From Rachycentron canadum (Eukaryota; Chordata; Actinopteri; Carangiformes; Rachycentridae): 64,000 bases of DNA. The stretch is from positions 23,296,118-23,360,117 of the forward strand of contig CM076655.1 of assembly GCA_038496675.1 (NCBI GenBank). Reading direction: 5' to 3'. The notes under the pieces were generated by a model. It was not told the DNA's origin. It worked only from the letters and a program-made list of their open reading frames with translations, and did not search any database. Made by a program: the position numbers and the translations under genes. Numbering within the stretch: the first letter of the stretch is position 1; the number at the start of each line of letters is the position of its first letter. Below are positions 45,291-59,529 of the stretch, one piece after another.

Positions 45291-48200
45291 AACAGTATAA
45301 CTGAATGTCTCAGCAATTTAAGATATCCATGAGTAAATGTCAGACTTTAAAGTTTGTCCCTCAGAATATACAAGTCTGGTTACAATATTCAACAGTCGCA
45401 CAAAGATTAATGCATCAGTGAAGAGGAAACAATTTCAATGTCCACAAGCAAAGGAAATGGTCAATGGCCTGTATTTGTCGAATACATTGGAGGAAACTGG
45501 CCAAATATTTCAGTGTAGAATTAAAAGAATAAAACATTATCAACTTTCTGGACCCAGGAAAATGATTGTTACTATCTGCGCGGTCCTGACCTCTTAGGAC
45601 AAAGATGTACATAAAGCCCAGGATGCGTGGAATTAGAAAAGAGTTAAATATAAACTACCGTTTTATGACGAGCATCTACATTTCTATATTGGACGGCATG
45701 TAAGAGTCTTCAATATGGAAACCTGTAAACACAAGGAACAGGACAGTGTGTTACAGTAATCACACACTGGTACGTCAGGTAGGAAATCCAAAGTGGGATC
45801 CCTTTTGAAAGCCTACAGGACAACCGGAGTTAAGCCGACATGCAAACTCTGCAGGCAAACGTTCGTCAACCTCAAACGTGGCTTGTCATTTAAAACAGGT
45901 AACATGAGGCCAAACGTTAGCCACTTAAGATATGGAAATTATGATGTTGTAATATTATTAGATGTGATATTATAAAAGACAACCCAAGAGAAGCAAAAGA
46001 CTTAAGAATGACTGGAATGTCAGACCACTTGGAAAAAATGCAACTGGAGCCTCTGTGCTCACCCACAACAGTAGAGCAACCCATCACCTGAGCTGCTCTG
46101 CGTGAGTGCAGGGTCAGCTCTCAGTTCATTGGCTCAGCTACGTCCTGTTCACGTTCCACCCTATCGCCTCCAGATGGACGGAGAGTGAAAGGAAAACTGT
46201 CGCCGCATGTCGCCCAAACCAGTTTGCAGGTGCAGTAATGGATCGAGGCTGCAGGGCCCTGAATGGTCCTCAGCTGACCTTTTTTCAAAATGTGTCAGTG
46301 TGTCCGTCAACAAGTTCACTTCTTCGCTCCCTCTCTCCTGACAGAGGTGACAAGGAATTTAGGGGTTGGGTGAAGGACAGAGGTTAGGGGGGAAAACGGG
46401 TATATGGTCTTAACTGTTTGACAAAAAAAAAGCAGTTCATACTTTATTGGACCACATGGATCTAAGTGTTGGCTAAATGACGTATTTAATAACTGAGTGA
46501 ATGATGTCATCTTGTCAGTCAACAGACATTTCTCCACTTTTCCTTCAGAAGTTTATGTTGTTAGTTTTGGTCGCAAATGATTCTTGCAGATTCTTGTACA
46601 GTTTAAGTTCCTGTGGCAATTCAACTGTAAACTCCCACGAGATGTGAACTGATAAAGATCAGAGCGACGTTAGCCTGAATTCCTCCGAACAACAGCATAT
46701 CATGATGTTCATGGTACACGAGCTCGGTCTTCTTATGATTCCGCTTCAAGATTTTGTCACTGTGGAAATAAACTAAGATAAAATGCGATGATAAACTGAA
46801 ATGGACAAATTTAAGCGGGTACACGTGAAATATGGCGCACTTGCTTTCAAAACACTTCATATTAAAGCAATAAAAAGTTGAAACTAAAATGAACAGCTAA
46901 TACATTGAATAAAATCTCCCTGCAGTATTTCTATCACCTCCCCCGCTCCTCTCCGAAGGCTGTAAAGTAATAACCCCTATTGGGGCAGCTTTGATTTACT
47001 GCATTTGCCCCCACCTCACTTAACGTCTGCCCCGGTTGGGTGATAAGGATCTTACAGGCAGCAGCAGGTTGTGCAAGTGTTCTCGTTCTACCATCATGAA
47101 GAGGAAGTTCTCAGAAGAGCAGAGCCACCATCCATTCATCGAAAATATTCATGTTTTTAGTTGATCCAGCTCCACTTTCGAGATGGAGTCTTGGAGACGT
47201 TTCATGGTTTAGATTGAGATAAAAAGGAGGCACGCATAATCAAAGGTTGCATTAGATGTTGTCATTAAGCATCGTTTTAACAGACAGGGTTATAAAAATC
47301 CTTTTTTTTTTTTTTTTTTTAAACGGTATCAAGACATAACCTATTTTATAGTATTTAGTTTAAAAAAGTGCATTTATGAAGACATGGAGAGTAAAGATGA
47401 ACAGACACCAAGTGTGCATGACTTTTCATATAATGAAGCAGGATTTTTTTTTTTCTCTGCAGTGACAGCTGAGGAAACTAGAACACTGTGGCCATTGTGC
47501 CTAATAGATTATAGAAATAAATGAAACTGAACTCAAACTTTCCTGCACAGATTTAAACTGGGCCTATGTATGGGGGCAGACTGCTGCAAAGACAACTCTC
47601 ATTAGGTTTTGGCTTTCGACTTCTCATGGCTGTAACTTTTTTCTTAAGGCTGAACAAACACTGCTGCCACAATGGAGACAGGAATTATCACTTCAGTCAG
47701 AATTTTGAAGCTGGTGAATATTTCTTACAGGGAAGTGATCAAAAGTCAGCAAGACTCTCTGAACATGGATTTCCTGATCTCGCAATCATTTGCTTCACTA
47801 GGAGGAAAGCCTGCAGCATGTGCTCCTCTTCCACCACAGGTGAGGCTGCACCTCTGTAGTGGTCACAGACGCTCTCCAAGGCTTTCTGACCGTAACGTGC
47901 TGTTAGCACCCAGACCGTAAGATGCTTTTCTCAGAGAGGAATGTAGTTACCTCTGCAATGTAATCATAAAATGAAAAGGGTCAGCGTATCTATGTGGAAG
48001 AGTGTGGCCCTCAGATTTTCCTCTCATGCCATCCCTGTTCATAATATTATTTTCCCCAATTCACAAGTCGAGGGCTTGAAAAGAATTAAACATAAATCGC
48101 TGCATTATAATGCACCAACCCAATAATCACCTATGATTCTGATGATGGAGACTTGAAACATTTGGATGAATGTTTTTATTATGTATATATTGTGTTATAA

Positions 48201-48698
48201 TATTCAAACTGCTAATGTCAGCAATGAATTCTTTAAACTGAATAAATAATGTCTTATTTCTGTCTTACTCCACAGCATCCCCACTCGAGACGCTTCCTTC
48301 ACTGCTGCTCCTCATTCCTCTGCAGACAACTGTCAGAAACTCAAGGTGACATCTTAAAATTGTTTGACCAAAAGGCCAAAAAACAAAACTACTATAAACT
48401 AAATATTCAATTTACAGTGACAGAGAAAAGAAGCAAATCTTCTCTCTTCAGAGGCTGAAAGGAGCAAATACTTTGCTTCTTGCCACAATTTTTCCTTGAA
48501 AAGTGACAATTGGGGCTAATTGACTAATTGTTTCAGCTTCGGCCATCGCCACAGTCTGTTTGCCCTCTGGTTAATTCCTAGCTAAGGGCCTAACTTCATA
48601 ACAACAGTCTGTATCTGTAGGTGGGCAGGCTAATAACATGTCAACATAAAGCATTAACTGTATCAGCTCAGCAGCGGGAGGATAGATAGAGCGATAAG

Positions 48699-48700
<2 letters not shown>

Positions 48701-48759
<59 letters not shown>

Positions 48760-48773
48760 CGAGAGAGAGAGAG
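48701..48773. repeat. (GA)n microsatellite
   Basis: About 35 GA units with two interruptions (AAAGA, GCGA). Confidence 0.97.
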
Positions 48774-50394
48774 GCATGCTGGGACAGATCGCAGGTTGCT
48801 GCTCTTGACAGAAACAGTTACTGTTCTGGGGGAAAGGTTAGAGAAAGAATTCATTCATTCACCTGAGCAAATACATTTATCTGCACGTATCCAGCCCTGG
48901 TATATGCATCACTGCTGCCACATACAGAAAAATGGATTTCCCCACTATGAATATTAGCATATATATTTGTCTCTGTGTTTGTTTTATCCAGTGTTGATTT
49001 GTGTGTGTGTGTGTGTGTGTGTTGTGTGATTGTTGACCCTCTTTTATATTGCAGAGGAAAGCAGCATTTTGTGTCTCTGAGGCTGTTAAACACGTCAGTG
49101 TGACATACAGCTGTAATCACCCGAGGACTGGATGGATGTCGCCTGAATAACAACGCTGTCGACCAGAACCACCATCATCAATATTTACATTATCATCTGT
49201 AGGATTTGGGTTTGTTAGTTTGGGAAATACGACATTATTGTTCATGGTTATTTATAATAGGTAACTTGCCTGAGCATTGTAATAAACAGTAAATATAATA
49301 AACATTAATACAGCTACATGCTACCACAGAGAGCTGCCAGTCTTTCCACTGCATGACAGCCATGTATGGAAAAGAGTAAGTAAATCTTACATTAATGTTT
49401 CCATGAAGTACACACTCCAACATCAGAACAACTTCCTCAAGTGTCCACTCTCTTTAAAACCAACAGAAAATGACAATGATAAATGATAAAAGTAAACCAT
49501 GAAATGAACCAAAGCTTTAATAATGGAAATTCATAAAACAACATTGGTTTGTTTCTAAATCCAGATCAAAACGCCCAGAACGATCCTGAAGCTGCCTTTG
49601 ACTTTTTGGGGAGTTAAGGTCAGATGAGGACAAGTCAGTGGAACATTTCATTTCCCTATTATTTTTTATATGTGTGAATAAATAGTTTGTGTTTTGTTTT
49701 TGAATACTTAGGCCTCCAATTGTCCCCTGGGAGACGGATAAAGTCTTGTGAGTTTACATGCTTTTATTTTTTAACCAAACTATCTCTGGCTCCAATATAA
49801 CGGCACTGCCACCTCTGTTCCTGAGTCATACTTCAAACTGCCACTACAGGTGTTGTTGTAAACAAAGGTCAGGCATTTGAACAAATGAAAAATGCTGTCG
49901 TCTTCTTCTTGCAGACTTTCTGATACATTTTCTAAGTGCACAAAATTGAAAAATGTGGGAGTTTATAGGTCAAGTGATTTGCAAGTGATTACAGGAAGAG
50001 GAGATATTACAAAATAAAGGAGTCATTTATCATCTGTATTTGATTAAAAATTGTATATAGAATAAAAATATTTAGCAAAAATTTAAATAGAGGAAAACAT
50101 GTAGGCAGAAATGGTCTTGGGCCTTATGGATACATGTGCTTTACAAACAGCGCAATAGTGGCGTTTTCAAGGTAGTCAGCTTTTTAAAAGTAGTCAGTTC
50201 CTCTGACTTTCCACCGCTCTCTGTTTATTGACATCTGTTTATATTTGAGATGAGCTGAAGTGATATTGGAATAATATGAATCTAGAAGGACACAGAGAGC
50301 ACAGACCTCTGCATTAGCCACTGTCAAACAACATACATCACATTTTCTGAGGAAAAAAAAAAAAAGAATCCAGATCTGCCTCAAAATGCCCTGG

Positions 50395-50465
50395 GTTCCT
50401 ACCTGGCCCTTGCACCACCCCTCCACCAAGTTTGGTGCAAATCGGTTTCTTGGCAGAGACAATGA
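50395..50465 (+). mobile_element. possible dispersed repeat fragment
   Basis: The phrase ccaccaagtttggtgcaaat followed by cggtttcttgg resembles a repeat I recall from fish genomes (CCAAATTTGGTGCAAATCGGTT). Only about 70 nt can be compared. It underlies part of the long open frame here. Confidence 0.25.
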
Positions 50466-52689
50466 AATTTTATCCTATAACCGACAATGGTGCGCTGCTG
50501 CTGCGTGTCTGCGTCATACCTGTGCTTCCTCCTCACGACTTAAGGCCTTCGGCAGACTCAAGTCTTGTGCCCCTGGAGGTTCAGCAGTTTCTTTCCCGCT
50601 GCCTCTTCCACTTTCAGACAAAGACGCTCTTTCAGGTGTCATCACGACCTTGCCACGGCCTTGTGCTCCTACACAAGACAAAAAAATACAGTTTCTCCTC
50701 TCACTTTTCACCAACCCACACTTCAGCCTACACGCAACATGTCGCAACATACAAAATGTTGAAAGATGCAAAATGTTCTTTGGTCGATACACTGACATAC
50801 AGTCTGCAAGTTCTTGTCCTAATTGTTCTCAGGCTAAAAAACGTTTAGATGCCACAACACAACAGCAAATTCTTAATCCCTGCAACCTCCATCAGTCAGA
50901 CCAGCTGTGGGTGAACATACATGTGGTGAACTTTCAGTCATTACTGAACAAAAACCTGCCACTGGGACCTTAATGTTGGGCATAATGCAGATTTTTTTGT
51001 TAAATGAACTGATTGCTATCTTGCAGGCCTGACGTTCAGAGTGTGAGTTTGCATGTTTGGGAATATGGAGCAGCTGCAGCGCAGCTTCGAAGCATAAAGC
51101 CAAGGCCAAACTCTGACAGTCTGTGATATGAACAGGAGCAGTGTTGCTCCAGAAAAACACATCCACTGTGGCACAAGATAGCAGAGCTTTCCACGTTTCT
51201 CCCCGTGATAAGAACCCGGCAGAGCAGAATACAACAAAGTACATGTTTTTAGATCTTCTCTCTGTTCTCGCTTTGTCACAATGCAGACTCTGCACTGATA
51301 AAATACCCTGCACTCAGTTTAAATAGTTTTAACACTGCACACAGCACTATTATTCTTCCCATAGTGGAGCTGCTCATTTCTTCTTCATTCTACATGTGAC
51401 TCATAACCAACACAGAAACTCTTTAACTCTTTGCTGACCCATCCACCACTAAAGTCCAGAGGAGAAAAGTAAGAGGATCTCGACATTTAGGGGCCGGTTT
51501 TTAACATGTATTCTGTAGCTACACTTCCCCGTCAGTCAAATGCATGGTTCAATAAACATATAACATCCCATCAGTGTGCGTTATTTTGAATGGAATAAAC
51601 CACTACCTGCCCTCAAGTATTTGCAGCTTTACTATCTGATGTTTGTATTGGCTCATAACTGTGTTTACATTCTCTTTGTTGATTGTGGTTGTCTGGCCAA
51701 ATCTTTGTTGCTTTCTGCACTGGTCATGAAGTAGTCTGATTATGAACGTTTCTTAAAGTCAGATCTCAATCTCAACAAGACTGCCCGACGAAATAGTTCC
51801 TCAAACTTAACAGAAATACATGAACAATCAACTATAGTTTGGTTGGCCATTGTGATCAGGTGATGCTGTCATAAGATAGGAAATTGCATGTACTCCTCAG
51901 ATATTCCCATATTTTCATCACATCGGTTAATCATTTTTGTAATTCTCTTTTTCTGTTCGTTTGGTTTTTCTCTTTTTTTTTTCCTCACCCGCCTCCATCA
52001 GTGAAAGTATGTGTATCCACACACAGTAGAGTAGTGTGCTGTTTGCAGGCTGTGAGGGGGACAACACCAGCAGCAAGACACAAAAATATTTATCATCAGA
52101 TCAATCTTACCAAAACCAGCAGAACAAAAAAAAAAAAAAAAAAGGGGGAGTGACAATAAAATATAGAGAGAAGGGACACAGGTGGATGACAGGCGGACAG
52201 AGAAACAGACATGTAGGAGACAGACAGATGGACGAATGGACAGAAAGACAGTGTGTTGTGTATATTAGTGGAGCATAGCTGTGTTTGCACCAGCTGATCT
52301 GCTGGGAATTTGCTCCCGTTTCCTGTGACCTGCTGTGTTCACACACACATGAACACACACATACATACAGGACTTATGGGCGGTCTTGTACCTCCTGCTT
52401 CAGGACCATCTGTCTCCTTGATATATGAGCATGCCAACACCCCCTTACACATACACACAAAAACACTCCTTATTGTGTGGTGGTTATTGTGTGGACCTGC
52501 ATTAATTAGTTCCATAACTCTTAAAGAGAATCATATTTATACTTATATATATCATATAAACCTAAACCATAGATCAGAAATTCTTCCTGCAGCACATTAA
52601 CAATGTTAAAAAAAAAAAACTTTATATGGATGTATTTTTACACATTTACTCAAACATTTGAGACATTTTTCTCAAAAAAAAAAAAAAAA

Positions 52690-53088
52690 NNNNNNNNNNN
52701 NNNNNNNNNNNNNNNNNNNNNNNNNNNNNNNNNNNNNNNNNNNNNNNNNNNNNNNNNNNNNNNNNNNNNNNNNNNNNNNNNNNNNNNNNNNNNNNNNNNN
52801 NNNNNNNNNNNNNNNNNNNNNNNNNNNNNNNNNNNNNNNNNNNNNNNNNNNNNNNNNNNNNNNNNNNNNNNNNNNNNNNNNNNNNNNNNNNNNNNNNNNN
52901 NNNNNNNNNNNNNNNNNNNNNNNNNNNNNNNNNNNNNNNNNNNNNNNNNNNNNNNNNNNNNNNNNNNNNNNNNNNNNNNNNNNNNNNNNNNNNNNNNNNN
53001 NNNNNNNNNNNNNNNNNNNNNNNNNNNNNNNNNNNNNNNNNNNNNNNNNNNNNNNNNNNNNNNNNNNNNNNNNNNNNNNNNNNNNNNN
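52690..53088. other. assembly gap (399 N)
   Basis: A run of N following a poly(A) stretch. The Tc1-like element to its right appears to extend into it. Confidence 1.
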
Positions 53089-53622
53089 ACGAGGCAGGTT
53101 GGGTACATGGACTCATGCTGTTGATGTCAGATTCTGACCCCACCATCTGCTGCCTCATCAGAAATCCAGATCCATCAGTCCAGTGTTGCTGAGCCAGGTT
53201 TCTGTTCTTGAGGACAGGAAGTGGAACCTGACCTGGTCTTCTTCTGTTGTAGCTCATCCACCTAAAGGTTGGATGTGTTGTTCATCTTGAGGCTTCACTA
53301 CAGTTATAAAGAGTGGTTAGATGAGTAGCATTTCAGCTCCAACCAGTCTGTCCGATCTCCTCTGACCTCTCTCATCAACAAGGTGCTTCCTCCACAGAGC
53401 CGCTGCTCCTTTGTGAGTAAAAACCCCAGAGACTGTCATGTGTGAAAATCCCAAAAATACTCACAATCACGACACAGTCAAAGTCACTGAGATGACATTA
53501 ACTGAAGCTCCTGACCAGTATTTGCGTTACTTTATGCGCTGCACTGTTGCCACTCGACAGAACGGACATTTGCAGTAATAAAGTGTTCCTAATAAAATGC
53601 TCAGTGAGTTTACATTCTGTGA
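53089..53622 (-). mobile_element. Tc1/mariner-type transposon relic, truncated by the gap
   Basis: The sequence matches the pattern of a widespread fish and frog Tc1-like element in reverse orientation. The words tggactcatgctgttgatgt, tctgacctctctcatcaaca and cggtcaaagtcactgagat-like text occur in the expected order. The end is gtgttcctaataaaatgctc then agtgagt at 53583-53610, the usual terminal repeat phrase. On the minus strand, MSYNRRRPGQVPL and VLKNRNLAQQHW correspond to the transposase region after the DNA-binding domain (MGYSSRRPHRVPLL). Several stops and deletions show it is dead. The catalytic part would lie in the gap. Confidence 0.82.
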
Positions 53623-53687
53623 GAAGACGAATCCCATGTCGGCTGCAGTTTGTTAACAGAGACATATGCTCACCACTGACTGTGTAT

Positions 53688-53720
53688 GGTGTCTACTAAT
53701 AAAGTGCTCAGTAAGAGTAA
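53688..53720 (+). repeat. second copy of the transposon end phrase
   Basis: gtgtctactaataaagtgctc then agtaagag repeats, about 105 nt downstream, the end phrase seen at 53583-53610. It may be the end of a second nested or tandem element. Confidence 0.55.
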
Positions 53721-54008
53721 CACTAACGTCATTTGATTGGTGCTTCACGCCGTTTACTCCCTGATGCCACTTGTCTGAGTGAAACAACACCTGGATAAAC
53801 GATGCGTCTCTGTGCCACTTGGCTGAAGAGCTTCCTGTATCACCTCAGGGAGAGAACATATTTGTTTATTTGGCTTTTTGGCTTCAGATATGTTTTACAC
53901 TCGAATGGAAAACTCACCCCCGCTAACCCTTTATCATCATCATCATCATCATATTGTGTTACAACCATTGCTCTCTCTTTCCCTCGAATTTCCTTTTAAT
54001 ACCTGTCA

Positions 54009-54050
<42 letters not shown>
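54009..54050. repeat. (CT)n-(CA)n compound microsatellite
   Basis: About 6 CT units run into about 15 CA units. Confidence 0.95.
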
Positions 54051-54051
<1 letters not shown>

Positions 54052-54669
54052 CTGTGCTGACACAAACGCCTCATGGCAGTTTTACTGACTACACTATACT
54101 ATAATGTAATTGTCTTGATTATCAGCTGAGGCCAAATGAGCATTTTCAAGACCTTGACCTCTGGGTACTACTGAAAATTAATAACTGGTACGTTGTACGT
54201 TGAACGGACAGAACTAACTCAAGACTGTGCTGCATATTTACAGTTCAGTAATGGTGGAGGCCGTTAAGAGCCGTATTTCCCCATCATTCACATGGTTTGA
54301 CTGAGAAGTAATATCCAGGATAACAATGTGAATATGACCTGTTTCCTGTTTTGTTCTGAAGAAATCTCCCTCCTGCTACAGTGGTTCAGTTTCCCCACAG
54401 GCTTGATTTATCTTTAGTCTAAGTTACTATACCAGCCTATTAATGGTAAAAAAAAATAAAATTAAAAAAAACTATTATTTTTGCAGGCACTCGACTGTCA
54501 CAGCTCTTTGACGTGTCTGACATGGCGTAATTTTGCCGTCACATCCATCGATTTACTGAATTAATTTAAAAACTACCCCTCTGTGGGTCTAACAGGAGGA
54601 AAGTTGTTCAGAGGAGTTCAGACCTACAGCTACAGTTCGGTGTGATGTGATTGGGTGCAGCTGAGTCAT

Positions 54670-54718
54670 GTTTGGTTATGGACGGACAAGCGGTACAGAT
54701 AATGGATGGATGGATGTT
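54670..54718 (+). mobile_element. possible retroposon 3' tail (GGATGGAT)n
   Basis: ggacggacaagcggtacaga then taatggatggatggatg matches the phrase (GACAAGCGGTAGAAAATGGATGGATGG) found at the 3' end of common fish retroposons. No body is recognisable. Confidence 0.4.
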
Positions 54719-57700
54719 GTCACATCCCACCTCAGTAATAATTACAGCAGCTCTTCTGAGAACACACTGGTCCTGTAGTCTAAATCCCCAGAGCAACAAT
54801 CTTGTATTTTAAAGTGCATCTCTCTCTCTGTATTTTTTTTTCCATAGGAAGAGCTGCTTTTTTTCTCCCAAACACCTCAGTGTGAGATTTGACTTTTGTG
54901 TATAAACAAGCAGATGGAAACAGGCTCGCACCAACATACAGCGAACCAGCATGCTGACATTAAAAATTAAAGCCATCAGGAGACACCGATTGTGCAGTAT
55001 CACTACAATATCACAACAGATTTTTGTGTGTTCACATCTTGGTACATTAACAGAATTCACTATTTGCAGTTGCTGTTTTTTAAATGCACAGACGATACCC
55101 AAGCTTAAATATGATGATCATTTCTAGGCTGATTTATTGATGTTTATGCTCTATAATAATCAGAAATAATAATTAGGAAGCTATCCAATAATAATTAATA
55201 CCAGCTCTTTGCAATACATTTCATAACATCAAAACAGTAAATCTTGGCTATTGCCTGAACCTGAGACCTGACTCAGACAACAGGTACAATTTTTTTCCTC
55301 AATTTCACTCCAGGCACAGTGTCTTTGCATTTGCATCACGTCCCCCCCCCCCCCTTTGCATCTTTTTTTCTTTTTTCATTCCCCACCCCACTGATTTGAG
55401 ATGGCGTATGAAAGAGTAAATGGCACCAAAAGACAATATGAACGTGTCTCTATACACAGACACTCCATCACTAAGCCTCACAACTTCAGTATTTTCTTGA
55501 AGGACATCTGTGGAGTGTGTGGAAATGCAGATGGTACAATGGGACTGCTTGAAACTTTCTGAGCTGACACAGCGCAGGGTCTTTCTGAAATCAGTTTTCA
55601 GAAATTCTTTGCAACCCACACTGCTTCCAAATCAAAAGACGTTCCCATTTCCCTGCTCTAATAAGATCCTTTACTAAAGTTTTTTAAATTATTCTTTTGG
55701 AAGTAACAGACTTATTTCTTAGGTAATATATTTCACAATGCACTGTTTCTGAATAAAGCCGAGCTCAGGCACATTTTCTTTTCTCATGACGGTCTCCGGA
55801 AAAAAAAATATCCATTCCACCTCCTTGCATGTCTTTCATTCATCCAAGAGTCACAAGAAAAATATGATTTCTTTGCTGTAACCTCTGACCACTGAGAGAA
55901 AAGTTACCCATTACATACACATCAAGTCACCACGTACACTTAGCAGAATGTGAAAGGCAAACCACACACTCAACACGCCCATTGTTAAAATGTCAACATC
56001 ATATTTTATGGCAGAATAGTCAACAGTCAACTCTAAACTAAAAACCATCATCAACTAAGTTTTAGACTTTTTAACCTCTCACCCTAAATTCTTTGGGCGG
56101 GGCCAAAAATAAAAAAAATAAAATCACAACATTATTTGTACTGTGAAACATTTTAGAAATAGAAAGTATTTTCCAAACTGAAAACGGCCCGGTGTTGTTA
56201 AAGGTTTAGTTGCCAAAATCCAATTTTTATTCCATCTGACAGTAAAGTTTATTTAAATAATCTAATATCACAATGCCTCAAAGGGGCAGAGGGATCAACA
56301 CCACTTCCCAACCCTCGCAGGCAGAAGAGCAGTTACAAAAATGTGAATGTGGAATATTTGCCACAAACTGAATAATTTAACAGCAACATTTAAGCGACCA
56401 GTGCTGATGCACAGATGTGGAACCAGAGTAGGTTTTAAAAGCTTTGAAAGAGAGAAAATCCCATGCACTACTCATGCTCAACCATCGCAATTTATTGGTC
56501 ATAATAACGTCATCAATTGCATAATTAAAATTTTAAAATTTGATAATGATATATTCGCCAATATTAATTTTCTTCACCAAACCACCAGCCCAAAAGCACT
56601 GTTGTGTAGTGAATATAAAATGAATATAAAATTCCACTTTGAAAATAAATCTCTGACCAATACCAATATATCTGCAATAAGCTAATATCGTACCTCCGCT
56701 CACATGTTTTGGCTCTGACTGGCTCTAACCCGGAGCAAATACAACTAAAGACTGGATTTTCCTACTTCGACAAAATAGCAGTCAGTGTCTTGGAACTTCA
56801 ATATCGATTCAACAAAGAAATAAATGCGTCCAGTTTCTGTTAATGGTGGATATTTATACTGAATCATAATTGCAAGAAGAGTGGCAACCCCATAATTGTA
56901 CGGGGCTCGTTCTTTGCCAGCGCTATATCCCGTGTACTGCGAGTTGTACACATCATGTTTTGGGTACACTCTCACAGTGTCTGGGGCCATTTTCTTGCAC
57001 TGCACACCATGTCATTATCAGGGGGAAAAAAAAGCACCTGGTAAAAGGATACTATCTTTGCATGGAGTCAACGGTGTCATCTTCAAGCACAGACACGCTG
57101 CTATATCTTTACCCTGTCCATTTTAATTTTCAGTATGTATAATCCCTGTGTTCACCGAGGTTAGCCAATAGCTGCATGGCAACCAGAAGTACATAATATA
57201 CCCTGAAAGAACCAGCAGAGATCTTGTCAACTCTGGTATTACAGAATGCAATTCTATTGCATTTCTGTTTAAGTTTTGCGTTAGCATTAAGACGGTAATA
57301 ACAGATAAAAGCTTAGAAAAATAACATGAAAGTTGGCTGTTTGAACTTGTGACTTACCCAACCTTCAACACCAGGTCACAAGCTTTAACCTTGAAACTGA
57401 TCTAAAATTTCATTTTAGGGTGGACTTTTGCGTTACTGTAATTCTGGAGCAGCCCATAATTGCAGCCTTTCCCATAGATGAACAATCAGCTTTTCTCAGT
57501 GAAACGAGTCTCATTGTTCTTTGTTGATGCTCTGAGGAGAAAAGCTTAGATGTCGACAAGTTGGTTCTGATCCCCAGAGCTCGGAGACAATATCGACAGT
57601 AAGTATTTTGGCAACGCAGCTTTTTCAGCCGTGACGGGTTTGTTCAAACTTGTGAAGTTATGGGAGCTGTCTGTTTGACATGAAGAAAGAAAGTGATTTA

Positions 57701-58763
57701 GCTCGTGTTTGCCTTGATCTTCTCTCAGTCCACTTCCTCGTGTTTCTATCTGCCTGTATCCATGCAAATCCCTCCTGTTTCTGTTTTCTTTGGATGGCGC
57801 TAATCTGTCTCCTGGTATTCCTTCCTTTACACCTACATTCAAAGGTTGGTTTAAAAAGCCCTCCTCTATAGCAGGTTCCAACCACGCGTATTAATTTTGG
57901 CTTCATTCGTCCAGTTTTTCATTTATTTATTTCTGAGATTTCTGCCTCCAACCCAAAACAACAGAAATGGATACAATTGTTTTTTGTTTTGTTTTTTTTT
58001 GCCAACAGCCTTAAAATCTCATAATTGTAAACTCATGAGCAGCATGTCCCTCCAGAGACAGGATCTGTTACTCTGGATAATCCACAACACAAATGCCAAG
58101 TTTTTCGTGGAACCAGGAGACCTGGAAAGTCCCTATTTTTTTAAAACACCGTGGATGGCATTGGCACAAATTCCATAACTGACACAGCAGAAAATACGAT
58201 AAATGGGTGTCGGGTCTCGTTCTGGTGGATGAGAACAAACTTGCGCAACTTCATTGTTATGATGCAAACCAACAGCAGTGAGTAAGTGACTGCAAAAAGT
58301 AGTTGTACATTGACTAGAATGATCAACACAAGGCTGAGTCCCATATATTTTCATTGAAGCTGATACTCAACATTTTTAAATGTGATCATGTTAAAGCTGC
58401 AAATACTGTGTCCTTCATTTTTCTCTCTTACCATGAACGAAAGCCTCACAAATAGTTATATAGCAATAGTTATGATATAATGTGATCCAATTATTTTACT
58501 TTACTCATTATTTAGTGTATTAAATGTCATAAATATGAGAATTTGCCAGAGCCCAAAGTGTGGTTTTCATATTGCTTGTTTTGATTCTCAGCCTAAATCT
58601 TTGGCGTTTGTGCTTTAAAAATATTCTGATTCTGTTTTTTCAGTGACCCATTTTCTCAATTAATCATTTGCCAGTCATATATTCCACGAGCCCAAGGTGA
58701 CATTGTTCAAATTGCTTTTTTTGTCCGACCAGCAGTCGAAAACTAAATAAACTTGATACAAAA

Positions 58764-58968
58764 CAGCTACAAAGAGACATAAAGTCATGCAAATCAGCCA
58801 CAACATGACACAACACAACAACAAAGAGACAACAAATCATCACAGAAAGACCACAGGGAGATGAAAAACAACCACTAGGAGACATTAACAAATCGCAAAA
58901 TGATGAAGCACTATCAAGAGCCACAAATCAACTGAAACGGACATAAAATGACTACAAAGGGGCATAAG
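58764..58968 (+). repeat. degenerate tandem array of ACAAAGAGACATAAAATGACT-type units
   Basis: Repeated words CAAAGAGACA, CACAAC, AGGGAGATGAAA, AGGAGACATTA and ATGACTACAAAGG recur at about 15-30 nt spacing. Such CAAAGAGACAxAAAATGAC minisatellites are common in fish. Units are too diverged to give an exact copy number by eye. Confidence 0.6.
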
Positions 58969-59529
58969 GCTAGTTTTCTTTTACATTGCATGATAATCCC
59001 TCCATGGCTGGGAACTACTTGGGAGTTACAAATGGCTATTTGTTGCTATTGTGTCCTTTTAGAATATTAAAAGTTGGTTAAGTGGTAGATATTGTTGGTA
59101 TTAGTTTTATCATCGTTTATACTCTCCTCTTTGAAAGATTACATTCACACTCATTTGGCAGACCCACCTTCTCCCCTTGCTGCCAACATCTCTCACTCTC
59201 CCTGCATTAAAACTTTTTGTCTCCATAGGGCGAACTCGTACAGATGGTGGTGAGGATTCGTTCCCTCACCGTGTTCCAGTGCTCGAACAGTTACACCGAT
59301 TGACCCAAATCAGCAAGCTGAAGCTCCTGACAATTTGAAAGGACGCATTTCAATTCTCCGCACTCGTATTAAATATGTGCTTTATCTTCACTGACGAATT
59401 TACTTGCATCTACATTTTCAATTTTTAAATCATGCTGGGAATGATTCCCCTCAGTGAAGGGGTGTTATTCCCTCTGCTCCACTCAGTTTTTATCTCTTTC
59501 ATGGCAGAAACAAATGGCCCAAATGCATT

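Noticed and set aside
48571..48854. Ser/Leu-rich frames
   Set aside because: Translation of the (GA)n microsatellite.
50386..50973. 195-residue plus-strand open frame
   Set aside because: No family signal; its start overlaps a repeat-like fragment and overlapping frames of similar length exist on both strands.
52603..53257. Open frames of 150-203 residues across the gap
   Set aside because: Almost all residues are unknown (N); only the minus-strand end carries transposase-like words, annotated as a transposon relic.
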